The notes under the pieces are model-generated. The model saw only the letters and a program-made list of their open reading frames with translations. It searched no databases and was not told the DNA's origin. From assembly GCA_050743625.1 (NCBI GenBank), contig JBOGED010000259.1:1-22904 (forward strand): DNA of 22,904 nt. Reading direction: 5' to 3'. Numbering within the stretch: the stretch's first letter is position 1; each line of letters starts with the position of its first letter. The DNA comes from JBOGED01 sp050743625. GTDB taxonomy: Bacteria; Actinomycetota; Nitriliruptoria; Euzebyales; Egibacteraceae. The position numbers and the translations under genes are program-made. This document shows positions 1 through 7,790 of the stretch, in pieces.

Positions 1-22
1 CCCCTAGACCCCAAGAGACGCA

Positions 23-922
23 TCACAGCCCCCAGTCCAAGGACTCCTCGTACCCCAACTCAATCAAAAGATCGCCTAACAGGGCCTTCACCGCGGTGGC
101 GTGCGCTTCCGTGAACTCCTCCCTCCACCCTCCGATCTGCCCTTTCCGAAAGGTGTGCGTCCCCCCGAACAGCTTCTGACCGATATCACAGGCGCCTTCG
201 GAGTCCAAGGAGATGCGCAGGTGCTCGGCGATGCGCATGATCTCGGAGACCTGGGTCTCGGGACACCCCCCTCCCGCTGGTCCCACGAGGTGCTCGAATC
301 TCGTCACATAGACCAGAGGATTCGCGCGGAGCCATGGCATCAGGCTGGTGACACGCTCACGGATGTCCAGCAATGCGGGGCGCCGACCCGCGGCCGGCAG
401 GCCTTGGATCGATGCGAGCACTCGCTCCTCGCGGCTCAGCTTGCTAAAGGACGTCGAGAAACGATGAGGGGGGGAGGCGAGGTACTCGGCGTTGGACAAC
501 ACGACGTCTCGTGGGTCCCGGACGATCAGGAGCATCCTGATGCCTGAGTCGGTGAGCAGCTGGAGGAAGCCTGGCGAATACGGCACATGCCCGCTGAACC
601 ATGTGCCGGGGGGTAGCCGGCGGACTCTCCGCGCGACGCGGCGCAGGCTGACGTCTTCGGGGGTATCGACACCGATGCGAAGCCGGGGTTCACCGGCTCG
701 CGGCCAGTACAGCCCGACCTCCTCACGGTTCAAGTAGAGGCGGACGTGATGGATCGAGGGTAACAACCGCATCAACTTGAGGAGGAGATTCGTTCCCGCT
801 TTCGGCAGCGAGTTCACGAACACCGGTGGACCCGGCGTACTCGCCTGCGACTGGATCTGCGCGGCCCTCGCTCGGACCACGTCTACCAGCACCCTCGCGT
901 CGGTCCTGAGGTTGTCTGCCAT
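23..922 (-). CDS. PAPS-dependent sulfotransferase
   Basis: Likely transfers a sulfo group from PAPS to a glycan hydroxyl. Near the N-terminus (about residues 35-48) the sequence VFVNSLPKAGTNLLL matches the 5'-phosphosulfate-binding loop. LLIVRDPRDVVLSN matches the 3'-phosphate-binding region. Near the C-terminus, RKGQIGGWREEF matches the conserved RKGxxGxW element, so the fold appears complete at 299 aa. I chose the ATG at 922, which has GAGGG just upstream; an in-frame ATG at 943 has only a poor ribosome binding site. It is the last gene of the six-gene operon, starting 29 bases after the polymerase stop. The position suggests it sulfates the polysaccharide made here or its precursor. The acceptor cannot be read from sequence. 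Confidence 0.85.
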   Translation of the reverse strand: MADNLRTDARVLVDVVRARAAQIQSQASTPGPPVFVNSLPKAGTNLLLKLMRLLPSIHHVRLYLNREEVGLYWPRAGEPRLRIGVDTPEDVSLRRVARRVRRLPPGTWFSGHVPYSPGFLQLLTDSGIRMLLIVRDPRDVVLSNAEYLASPPHRFSTSFSKLSREERVLASIQGLPAAGRRPALLDIRERVTSLMPWLRANPLVYVTRFEHLVGPAGGGCPETQVSEIMRIAEHLRISLDSEGACDIGQKLFGGTHTFRKGQIGGWREEFTEAHATAVKALLGDLLIELGYEESLDWGL

Positions 923-951
923 CCGTCCCTCTTGGTGTCGCATCGTCCGAA

Positions 952-2316
952 TTAGACCTGGACCGTCGCGGGCGGGGATGAAGGTTCACGGCGGTCTTGC
1001 GCCAACGGGGTGGCGCGCGTCCTTACGTTGGCAGCCGCCCAACTCGCCGCGAGACCAGTGATGATCCCCTGCTCGAGTCCAGGAGCCCAGGCCATGAACC
1101 AGATGAGCTGCGCCACGAACATCGCCATCAAGACTCCTGGCGAGAAAAATCCTGGAGAGAGGAGTCCCGAGCCGTCTAAGGGACGGCGAGAGAAGGTGAG
1201 CAGCGTCGCGCCGAAGAGCCCGATCAAGAGTGCCGCGCCGAGGACCCCTGTTCTCAAGAGTGTCTCGAGGTACAGATTGTGTGGCTGCGATTCGAAATCC
1301 GCCCCGCCGATCCGACGGGCGAAGCCGGTTCCGAAGGGCTCGCCGATGATCCACTCGCTCGGCGTGTCGGGCCCGTCGGCGAGGAGGACCCGCCACCCGT
1401 CGATGCGCCACGAGAGCGTGTCAGTGCTCGTCGCCGACTGCGCGATGGGTGTGCCGCCGCGTCCGGCACCTTCTTCGCCAGAGAACGCGAGGAACGCGCC
1501 TGAGGCGGCGATCGCTCCGGCGACGGCTAGGGCGACGGCGGGTCGCCGGAGCTTTCGGTTGCGTATGACGATCAGCGCGACACCAACGATCAGGGTGATC
1601 CAGACGGTACGGCGGTTGAGTAAGAGCACGAAGACGAGCAGCACGACGCTCAAGCACTTGAGCACGCGTGCCTGCTTGCCCCGCATCTCCCACAGCGGGA
1701 CCGTCAGCAGGAAGGCGTGGGCGAGGAAGAAGGTGTGGGTCCCGCTGAGCGAGCGGATGGCCGCGTCGAACTCGGCGCCGAACACGCCGATCCGCAGATC
1801 GGTGAGCGTCGCAAGCCACCGCAATGAGGCGACGAGCATCACCGGGACGGTCGCGACCAACCAGAGCGTCGCGATCCGCTCGCGGAGCCATCCGGTCGGC
1901 GGGAACGAGACGAGGTAGAGCGCCGCCGCGCTGAAACGCATGAACCCACGGAACTCCGCGGCGCTCGCTTCGGGACCGAACTCGCCGGTCCCCCTCACCA
2001 GCGACAACAGCGTGAGGACACCGAACAGGAGGAGGCCCCACTGCGCCCAGTTCAGGCGCCGGGCGCGCGCCAGCCGAGCGACCGCCGCCCCCAGCACAAG
2101 GCCGAACGCGAGGTCGGTCACCTGGATCTCCGCAGGCCCAAACGAGACGGACGGGATGGTGCCCGGCACATTGTCGTTGAGCGCCACGCCGAGCAACATG
2201 CAACCAAGCATCAACCCGACGCCGATCTCGGCTCGCTTGACCACCCACTCGGCGAGCACCACCATGAGCACCGCCGCGATCACCAGGGCGATGATCAGCT
2301 CGAGATTTCCGGCCAT
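952..2316 (-). CDS. O-antigen ligase/polymerase-like (Wzy-type) membrane protein
   Basis: A 454-aa integral membrane protein with about ten or more hydrophobic segments, starting directly with a transmembrane helix (residues 5-25). A large extracytoplasmic loop around residues 280-345 leads into QPHNLYLETLLRTGVLG (about 344-360). This matches the conserved HNxYLE...GxxG element of the Wzy_C/WaaL family. LNRRTVW (about 233-239) supplies arginines of the kind often functional in these enzymes. It probably polymerises lipid-linked repeat units, though a ligase role cannot be excluded. The ATG at 2316 lies 8 bases after the flippase stop. The sequence GTGAAGGAGTAG, which contains the flippase stop, places a ribosome binding site just upstream. 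Flanked by a flippase and a sulfotransferase, it fits a Wzx/Wzy pathway. Confidence 0.82.
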   Translation of the reverse strand: MAGNLELIIALVIAAVLMVVLAEWVVKRAEIGVGLMLGCMLLGVALNDNVPGTIPSVSFGPAEIQVTDLAFGLVLGAAVARLARARRLNWAQWGLLLFGVLTLLSLVRGTGEFGPEASAAEFRGFMRFSAAALYLVSFPPTGWLRERIATLWLVATVPVMLVASLRWLATLTDLRIGVFGAEFDAAIRSLSGTHTFFLAHAFLLTVPLWEMRGKQARVLKCLSVVLLVFVLLLNRRTVWITLIVGVALIVIRNRKLRRPAVALAVAGAIAASGAFLAFSGEEGAGRGGTPIAQSATSTDTLSWRIDGWRVLLADGPDTPSEWIIGEPFGTGFARRIGGADFESQPHNLYLETLLRTGVLGAALLIGLFGATLLTFSRRPLDGSGLLSPGFFSPGVLMAMFVAQLIWFMAWAPGLEQGIITGLAASWAAANVRTRATPLAQDRREPSSPPATVQV

Positions 2317-2324
2317 GGAACTTC

Positions 2325-3932
2325 CTACTCCTTCACGACGGGCAGCGTGGGCGTCGCCTGGACGGGCCCGAGGATGAGTGAGATGAGGCGCCAGCGCAGC
2401 CCACCCGGCTGGCCGACCGCGTTCGCCGACGACAACCGCGACCAGGACTGCCGGCGCAACTCTGGCACTGGGCAGAACCGGATGCAGAGCGCGAGCGCAC
2501 AGGCCGCGACGGCGATCTCAATGGCGAGCACCGCGATCGCGGGAAGCTGATCGATCGTCGCGGCGCGCGCGAGCGCGATGGCCAATGCCACTCCGGCGCT
2601 GCAGAAGACCGCCGGCGCATGCGCCAACCAGAGATCGGCCGCGGAGGCTTGCACAAGCCGTCTCACGACGCCCAGGTAGGCGAGATGCCTGAAGATCTCG
2701 CCTACCGCGAGCGCCGCTCCGAACACCCATACGCTCGTGCCTGGGCGGAAGCGAAGCGCGGCGATCAAGAGGGCCGCGAGGACGACGAGGTACGAGCCCT
2801 GCAGAAGTAGTGCCTTGTTGAGCTCTGCCCGAGCCTCCGTGAGCAGCGAGGAGAACTTCGAGATTACGTTGAATCCACCGGCAAGGGCAATCCACGGGAC
2901 GATGCCCGCGGCGACATCCCACTGCGGTCCGAGCACTACGCGGACGAGCTCTTGGGCGGCCACCGCCATGCCGGCGCAGATGGGGAACAGGATGACACCG
3001 CCGAGACCGAGCACGCTGAGGTAGGCGCGGCGGAGGCGCGGCACGTCGCCTTGAACCCGGCTGATGCTGGGAAAGAACACCAGCGTCAAGGTTCCCGCCA
3101 GGTGCTGGGTGAGCGGTTGGGTGACCAGATAGAACGCACGGTTGTATTGGCCGACCAGTGCCGTGGCCGCGACGCGGGCCACCGTGAGCGTGTCGAGGTT
3201 GCTGCCGACGTACTCGAGCAGCCGGATCCCCGACGATCGCACGCCATAGCCGAAGAGCACACGGTAGGGCTCGAGGGTCACGGGGGGCAGCACGGGGTGC
3301 CGCAACCGAGCGTACTGCCAGACCGCTTGAGCCGCCGCTGAGGCGACCACCGCCGCGACGAGGCTCCACACGCCCGCTCCCAGCAAGGCGAGACCGATCC
3401 CCACGACCAGAAATCCCAGGACGTAGGTTCCCAGCCTGATGATCGCCAGCTCACGGAATCGAAGTTGCCGGCGCAGGAGTCCCTGCCCGGTCATCGAAAC
3501 GCCTACGAACAGGAAGGAAGAGGACATCACCCGTAGCACTGGCGGCAGCGCCGGTTCGCTGAACAACCCCCCGAGCGCCGGAGCGGCAACCCATACGATC
3601 GCGAAACATCCCACCCCCGCGGCGATGCCGACGGTCGACGCCGCGCCGATCTCTTCCCGCGACAGATCCGGCTTCTGGATGATCGCTTCCGCCAACCCCA
3701 TCCGCGCGAAGAAGTTCGTGAAGAGCACGACTAGGTTCGCCATCGCGAGGAGACCGAACGCGAAGGGGTCGATCAGCCGCGAGATCAGCGCGGTGTAGAC
3801 GAGGGTGGAACTCGCGAGCCCTATGGTCGCGAGTGTTGACCACCGCAACCCCGCGGCCGTCCGAGCCATCAGGTCCGCGTGCCCCGCGACCGCGTCTTGC
3901 TCGGATGCGGTCCTATCCTTGGCGGGCCTCAC
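2325..3932 (-). CDS. Polysaccharide flippase (Wzx/MOP superfamily)
   Basis: A 535-aa multi-pass protein with roughly 12-14 hydrophobic helices, the normal size for MOP-superfamily polysaccharide exporters. The first helices carry the Polysacc_synt-like pattern (GLRWSTLATIGLASSTLVYTALI, then RLIDPFAFGLLAMANLVV). QYNRAFYLVTQPLTQHLAGTLTLVFFPSISR in the centre resembles the conserved middle of the family. It probably flips undecaprenyl-linked repeat units across the membrane for the adjacent Wzy-type polymerase. The GTG start at 3932 lies 8 bases after the glycosyltransferase stop, with GAGGTGA just upstream. The first 20 or so residues are hydrophilic and probably cytoplasmic. Confidence 0.85.
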   Translation of the reverse strand: MRPAKDRTASEQDAVAGHADLMARTAAGLRWSTLATIGLASSTLVYTALISRLIDPFAFGLLAMANLVVLFTNFFARMGLAEAIIQKPDLSREEIGAASTVGIAAGVGCFAIVWVAAPALGGLFSEPALPPVLRVMSSSFLFVGVSMTGQGLLRRQLRFRELAIIRLGTYVLGFLVVGIGLALLGAGVWSLVAAVVASAAAQAVWQYARLRHPVLPPVTLEPYRVLFGYGVRSSGIRLLEYVGSNLDTLTVARVAATALVGQYNRAFYLVTQPLTQHLAGTLTLVFFPSISRVQGDVPRLRRAYLSVLGLGGVILFPICAGMAVAAQELVRVVLGPQWDVAAGIVPWIALAGGFNVISKFSSLLTEARAELNKALLLQGSYLVVLAALLIAALRFRPGTSVWVFGAALAVGEIFRHLAYLGVVRRLVQASAADLWLAHAPAVFCSAGVALAIALARAATIDQLPAIAVLAIEIAVAACALALCIRFCPVPELRRQSWSRLSSANAVGQPGGLRWRLISLILGPVQATPTLPVVKE

Positions 3933-3940
3933 CGTTCACC

Positions 3941-4822
3941 TCACGACCGTTCCGGCACGCGCACCCGGGTGCGTTTGAGGGTGATCCGGGCGATACCCCG
4001 CAGGTAGGGGCTGAGCCACACGAGCGGCCAGAGCTTGCCGGCCCAGCGGCGCGTGTAGACGGCCCATGGCCTTCCAGGCAGGATCTTCGTCGACCAGAGG
4101 CGGCGGTACTCAGCCAGGAGCGGTTGTTCACCGATGCGCGGTGGCGGGTTATTGGCGCAGGTCGCGACGGTGCCTGGCGCGATCCAGACGGTGCAGCCCG
4201 CTCGGCGAGCGCGTAAGCCGTAGTCGCCGTCACCACCGCGGTGGATGAACAGCGGGTCGATGTTCCCGATGCGCTCGACGACCGCCCTGGGAATAAGGAC
4301 CGCGTTGCCGTGCATGGTGTCACACGCTTTTGGGTCTTTGCCCGGCGGGATCAGCTCAAACCGCACTGGCCTCCACCGGGAGGGGGCGACAAGGCCCCCG
4401 TACGTCAGCTCTCCCGTGTCCGGGTGGCGAGTCGAGCCACCCACGATCGCGGGGGGATACCCGTCCCGGCGCAGTTGACGCTCGGTTTCGAGAAGGAGCG
4501 CGAGCGCGCCATCGTCGAGGTGCGTGTCGTCGTTCAGCCAGAGGTAGTAGTCGTAGTCACCGGCGATCGCGGCGGCGAACGCATGGTGCATCCCCCCACC
4601 CCAGTACAGCTCACCATCGCCGTGTAACAGCGTGACGGTCGGAAACTCGTCGGAGATCGCCGCGACGGTCCCGTCGGTACTCGCGTCGTCGAGCAAGAAG
4701 ACGTCCAGCGCGACACCGTCGACCTGCTGCCGGAAGAGGTTACGCAGGCAGCTCAACGTGAGCGCCTTGCGATTATAGGCCGCGAGCACCGCGGCCAAAC
4801 GCACCGGTTTTCCCGATTGCAC
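3941..4822 (-). CDS. Family 2 glycosyltransferase (rhamnosyltransferase-like)
   Basis: A GT-A fold inverting transferase of 293 aa. The N-terminus AAVLAAYNRKALTLSCL and FLLDDASTDGT form the nucleotide-sugar-binding half. WLNDDTHLDDGAL carries the metal-binding DxD-like acidic motif. LYWGGGMHHAF is characteristic of WbbL-like rhamnosyltransferases and relatives. GDGDYGLRARRAG matches the acceptor-side ED/GD element. No strong transmembrane helix is present, so it is probably peripheral at the inner face of the membrane, adding one sugar to the lipid-linked repeat unit. The GTG start at 4822 lies 2 bases after the epimerase stop, indicating coupled translation. The sugar donor is not determined. 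GDP-L-galactose from the preceding gene is one possibility; dTDP-rhamnose is another. Confidence 0.85.
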   Translation of the reverse strand: MQSGKPVRLAAVLAAYNRKALTLSCLRNLFRQQVDGVALDVFLLDDASTDGTVAAISDEFPTVTLLHGDGELYWGGGMHHAFAAAIAGDYDYYLWLNDDTHLDDGALALLLETERQLRRDGYPPAIVGGSTRHPDTGELTYGGLVAPSRWRPVRFELIPPGKDPKACDTMHGNAVLIPRAVVERIGNIDPLFIHRGGDGDYGLRARRAGCTVWIAPGTVATCANNPPPRIGEQPLLAEYRRLWSTKILPGRPWAVYTRRWAGKLWPLVWLSPYLRGIARITLKRTRVRVPERS

Positions 4823-4824
4823 GG

Positions 4825-5787
4825 CTACGAGCCTCCCTCGCGGACCTGCTTACAAATCCAACGGTAGGTCGGTTCGAGCCCTTCGGCCAGGCTCGTGCCG
4901 GGCTCCCATCCCAGCACCTGGCGCAGCTTCGTGTTGTCGGAGTTGCGTCCCCGCACGCCTTGAGGGCCAGTAATGTGGTGCAACCCGACGTCCTGTTTGC
5001 CGGAGATCTCAATCACGAGGCGAGCAAGCTCGTTGATGCTGACCATCTCGTCGGTGCCGAGATTCAAGGGCTCGGCCCAGTCCGAACGCATCAGGCGGAA
5101 GATTCCCTCCACGCAGTCGTCTATGTAACAGAACGAGCGAGTCTGTTCGCCGTCCCCCCAGATGTCGATCGTCTCTCCGGGCTCGGCGTGAGCTACCTTG
5201 CGACAGATCGCCGCTGGCGCCTTCTCCCTCCCGCCGTCATAGGTTCCGTACGGCCCATAGATGTTGTGGAACCGGACGACCCGAGTGTTCATACCGTATT
5301 GGTCACGGTAGTACTCGCACGCACGCTCCGAGATGAGCTTCTCCCAGCCGTAGGCGTCCTGTGGCTCCGCCGGATACGCGTCCGACTCCTTCAGGGGCGT
5401 GACCTCGGCGGTGGTCTGCAGATACTCGGGATAGATGCACGCCGACGAGCTGTACAAGTAGCGTTGGGCCCCGTTGACACGCGCCGCTTCTAGCGTGTGG
5501 AGATTGATCAACGCATTATTATGCAGGATGGTCGCATGGTTCGTCGAGATGTACCCCATCCCACCCATATCGGCGGCGAGCGCGTACACCTCGCCGACTT
5601 CCCTGGTGGCCTGGAGGCAATTCTCCCAGCGCCGCAGGTCGAGCAACTCGAACTCGTCGGCGTCTGTGCGCGTGTACTCGGGAAGCTTGACGTCCACTCC
5701 CCTCACCCAATGACCTTTCCCTTTCAGATAGGTCACCAGGTGATGGCCGATGAACCCCCCAGCCCCGGTCACAAGAACCCGCTCCAT
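4825..5787 (-). CDS. GDP-mannose 3,5-epimerase
   Basis: An extended SDR that converts GDP-D-mannose to GDP-L-galactose and/or GDP-L-gulose. The NAD-binding motif is TGAGGFIG (7-14). It shows the family hallmarks ADMGGMGYIS (72-81), SSSACIYPEY (113-122), ESDAYPAEPQDAYGWEKL and HNIYGPYGTYDGGREKAPAAICRK. Residues Cys117, Tyr146, Lys150 and Lys189 match the plant GME catalytic set Cys145, Tyr174, Lys178 and Lys217 (recalled from the literature) with one constant offset of 28. This argues for true GME activity rather than a generic epimerase. The ATG at 5787 is preceded by AAGGGGG with 5-nt spacing. It lies between the BY-kinase and a glycosyltransferase in the operon. GDP-mannose synthesis genes are not in the window. 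Confidence 0.92.
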   Translation of the reverse strand: MERVLVTGAGGFIGHHLVTYLKGKGHWVRGVDVKLPEYTRTDADEFELLDLRRWENCLQATREVGEVYALAADMGGMGYISTNHATILHNNALINLHTLEAARVNGAQRYLYSSSACIYPEYLQTTAEVTPLKESDAYPAEPQDAYGWEKLISERACEYYRDQYGMNTRVVRFHNIYGPYGTYDGGREKAPAAICRKVAHAEPGETIDIWGDGEQTRSFCYIDDCVEGIFRLMRSDWAEPLNLGTDEMVSINELARLVIEISGKQDVGLHHITGPQGVRGRNSDNTKLRQVLGWEPGTSLAEGLEPTYRWICKQVREGGS

Positions 5788-5817
5788 CGCTTCCCCCTTC
5801 AGATGTCGACCCGCAGG

Positions 5818-7545
5818 TCACACACCGGCGTCGGCGCCGCTCGCTTCTCCTCCCTGGTCGCGGCTCGCCGCGCGCGACGTCGGTTCTACCCGTGTGGATA
5901 CCGCGGTGAGGCGGCTGGGGCTCTGATTGTTCCGGTTACGCGCCGCCCTGATCACGGTACGGCTGTACGAGCGGGCATACGGGTCCAAGGATTCCGCGCT
6001 GCGGTTGAAGATATAGCCCAACAGGGGCGTACCCACCAACGCCAGCCGCTCATGCACCGCGTGAAGGTCGGACACCAAGGTCCCCCGCTCGATCACGAGC
6101 ACAACCCCGTCCGCTTGCGCCGCCACGGCGATCGTGTCCGACACCCCCAGTAGCGCGGGAGCGTCGATCAGCACAAGGTCTGCCTGCTCGTGCAGGCGGA
6201 GAAGCGCCTTGCGGAATCCCACCGTACGGAACACTCCCACGGGATGGTCAGAGGTCACACCGCTCGGCAGTACCGGCACGATGTCGCCGCCCGCCACCTG
6301 CAGCGAATGGAGATGGTTGTCCACACCGGCCGCGTCCTCACCGAGATGGCAGAGCCCGAGCCCCTCACGTTGCCCGCACAGCTCCGAGAGGCGGCGCATC
6401 CGCTCATCGGCGTCGACCAGCACGACGCGGCGATGCTGCTCTTGCGCCGCCATCGCCATGCTCAGCAAGGTCAAGGTCTTCCCGTCTCCAGGGGTCGGAC
6501 TCGTCACCACCACCGACGTTCCGCCCACAGATGCCAGCGCATGGCTCAGCGAAGCGACAGCGTAGTGGTAGGCCTCGTTTACTACGGGCCCGGAGTGCGC
6601 GAGGGGCGGTACTGGCTTGCCAGCCACCAACGACGGGGCACGGAACTCGGGCACCTCTCCCAGTAGCGGAGCCCCCAACACGGCTCCGGGATCGTACCGG
6701 CGATCGACTCGGAGATCGCGCCCGGAGACGCGCCACGCCCACGCCCCCGCGGCCAAAAGCCCGAGTAGGCCTCCCACGGCGGCGTTGCGGACAGGGTTGG
6801 GTTGGGCTGGCGATGCGGGCGGCTCGGCGCGGATGAACAGCTCGACGCCGGACCCGTAGACGGCCGCCTCGGTCGAGATGTCCTGGGCGCGCTCACGCAG
6901 GGCGGACAGCTGCCCCACCAGCGCCGATTGCTGCGGCGTCAGCGGACTCCCCGCCAGCGTCCCGGTGGCGGCCACGTTCGCGTTGAGCTCTGCCTGGAGC
7001 GCACCTCGCATGCCCTCGAGGCTCGCCAGCGCGCGGCCGGCCTCGTCCGTCACCCGCTGCGCCCCGACCTGCTGGTACGCATCACCCACGGCGTTCGCCA
7101 TCGCGGCGGCCGATGCGGGGTCCGGACCTTCCGCGCGGATGACCAGGGACGCGAGGTCCGCCGACGGGCCCACGGAGAGCACGTCTCGCAGGTTGGCGGC
7201 GGATTGCCCGTTCGCGAGCTGCTGGGCCGCCACCTCCAATACCGCGGGCGAGCTGACGAGATCCGTCTGCCGCGCCAGGTACGGCTCTAGGTCACCCACT
7301 CGGCTCGTCCCCCCCAAGACCCCGCGATTGGCAGGGTCACGGAGAATCAACTGCGATTCCGCTCGATAGCGCTCCGGAACGAACTGCGAGACACCGAAAC
7401 CCAAGACCAACCCCAACACGGTCGCTGCGATCACCACCCCGCGGTAACGCCACAACGACTCGACAATCCCCGGTCCTTCGAACTCGCGGTCGTCGGATCC
7501 TCGCTCGCCTATCCGACTCGAACTCGTCGAACCTGTCATCGCCAT
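5818..7545 (-). CDS. Wzz-type chain-length regulator fused to BY-kinase (CpsC/CpsD-like)
   Basis: A 575-aa fusion of a polysaccharide co-polymerase and a bacterial tyrosine kinase. The first membrane helix (about residues 37-57, YRGVVIAATVLGLVLGFGV) is followed by a Wzz extracytoplasmic domain. The second helix is preceded by the Pro-rich PPASPAQPNP typical of Wzz proteins. The cytoplasmic kinase has Walker A SPTPGDGKT (about 349-357), Walker A' VVLVDAD (374-380) and Walker B VLIDAP (458-463). It controls chain length and couples polymerisation to phosphorylation. I chose the ATG at 7545 (ATG 7539 is equally possible) because GGTGGTG precedes it; a TTG at 7644 would place a weak promoter-like site inside the gene. 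The C-terminal tail has only two nearby tyrosines (DPYARSYSRT) rather than a dense Tyr cluster. Confidence 0.87.
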   Translation of the reverse strand: MAMTGSTSSSRIGERGSDDREFEGPGIVESLWRYRGVVIAATVLGLVLGFGVSQFVPERYRAESQLILRDPANRGVLGGTSRVGDLEPYLARQTDLVSSPAVLEVAAQQLANGQSAANLRDVLSVGPSADLASLVIRAEGPDPASAAAMANAVGDAYQQVGAQRVTDEAGRALASLEGMRGALQAELNANVAATGTLAGSPLTPQQSALVGQLSALRERAQDISTEAAVYGSGVELFIRAEPPASPAQPNPVRNAAVGGLLGLLAAGAWAWRVSGRDLRVDRRYDPGAVLGAPLLGEVPEFRAPSLVAGKPVPPLAHSGPVVNEAYHYAVASLSHALASVGGTSVVVTSPTPGDGKTLTLLSMAMAAQEQHRRVVLVDADERMRRLSELCGQREGLGLCHLGEDAAGVDNHLHSLQVAGGDIVPVLPSGVTSDHPVGVFRTVGFRKALLRLHEQADLVLIDAPALLGVSDTIAVAAQADGVVLVIERGTLVSDLHAVHERLALVGTPLLGYIFNRSAESLDPYARSYSRTVIRAARNRNNQSPSRLTAVSTRVEPTSRAASRDQGGEASGADAGV

Positions 7546-7614
7546 ATCACCACCATAACGAGCAACTCGTGATCCGAACGACGCAACAAACGCCCCCGAG
7601 GCCACTTTCGATCC

Positions 7615-7644
7615 ATTATCGGAACCCACGACACTCCCCCCCAA
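7615..7644 (-). promoter_or_regulatory. Possible sigma70-type promoter of the exopolysaccharide operon
   Basis: On the minus strand, TTGGGG (7639-7644) and GATAAT (7615-7620) are separated by 18 bases, about 70 bases upstream of the chosen BY-kinase start. The -10 element is a good match; the -35 is weak. The 245-base gap between the divergent operons is the natural place for this promoter. Confidence 0.35.
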
Positions 7645-7706
7645 GAAACCATCTTAAGTACACCGCCGCAGATCAGGGTACTACTACAACCACAGCGCAA
7701 CCAGGG

Positions 7707-7790
7707 TATGCTGAGAGGCGGATGTGTCTGGTCTCAGCCTTGGCTGGGACTCGGACCCAGGCGGGCAATCTTGGGGGAAGGGGAGCGCAC
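7707..7790 (+). promoter_or_regulatory. Possible promoter and leader hairpin of the plus-strand glycosyltransferase
   Basis: TATGCT at 7707-7712 is a plausible -10 element with no convincing -35. Downstream, GTCTCAGCC (7731-7739) and GGCTGGGAC (7742-7750) can fold into a short hairpin with one wobble pair in the leader. A strong ribosome binding site (GGGGAAGGGGAG, 7774-7785) then precedes the GTG at 7791. The rest of the 7546-7706 gap shows nothing more that I can name. Confidence 0.28.

Noticed and set aside
1010..1918. A 302-codon open frame on the plus strand
   Set aside because: It is antisense to the Wzy-type membrane protein. The Ser/Arg/Thr-rich translation is what a reversed hydrophobic gene gives.
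4860..4885. tRNA T-loop-like GGTTCGAGCCC
   Set aside because: It lies within the conserved C-terminus of the GDP-mannose epimerase gene, and no cloverleaf can be drawn around it.
7569..7790. N-terminal extension of the plus-strand glycosyltransferase from an ATG at 7569
   Set aside because: The added 74 residues look like translated non-coding DNA, and a strong ribosome binding site sits right before the GTG at 7791.
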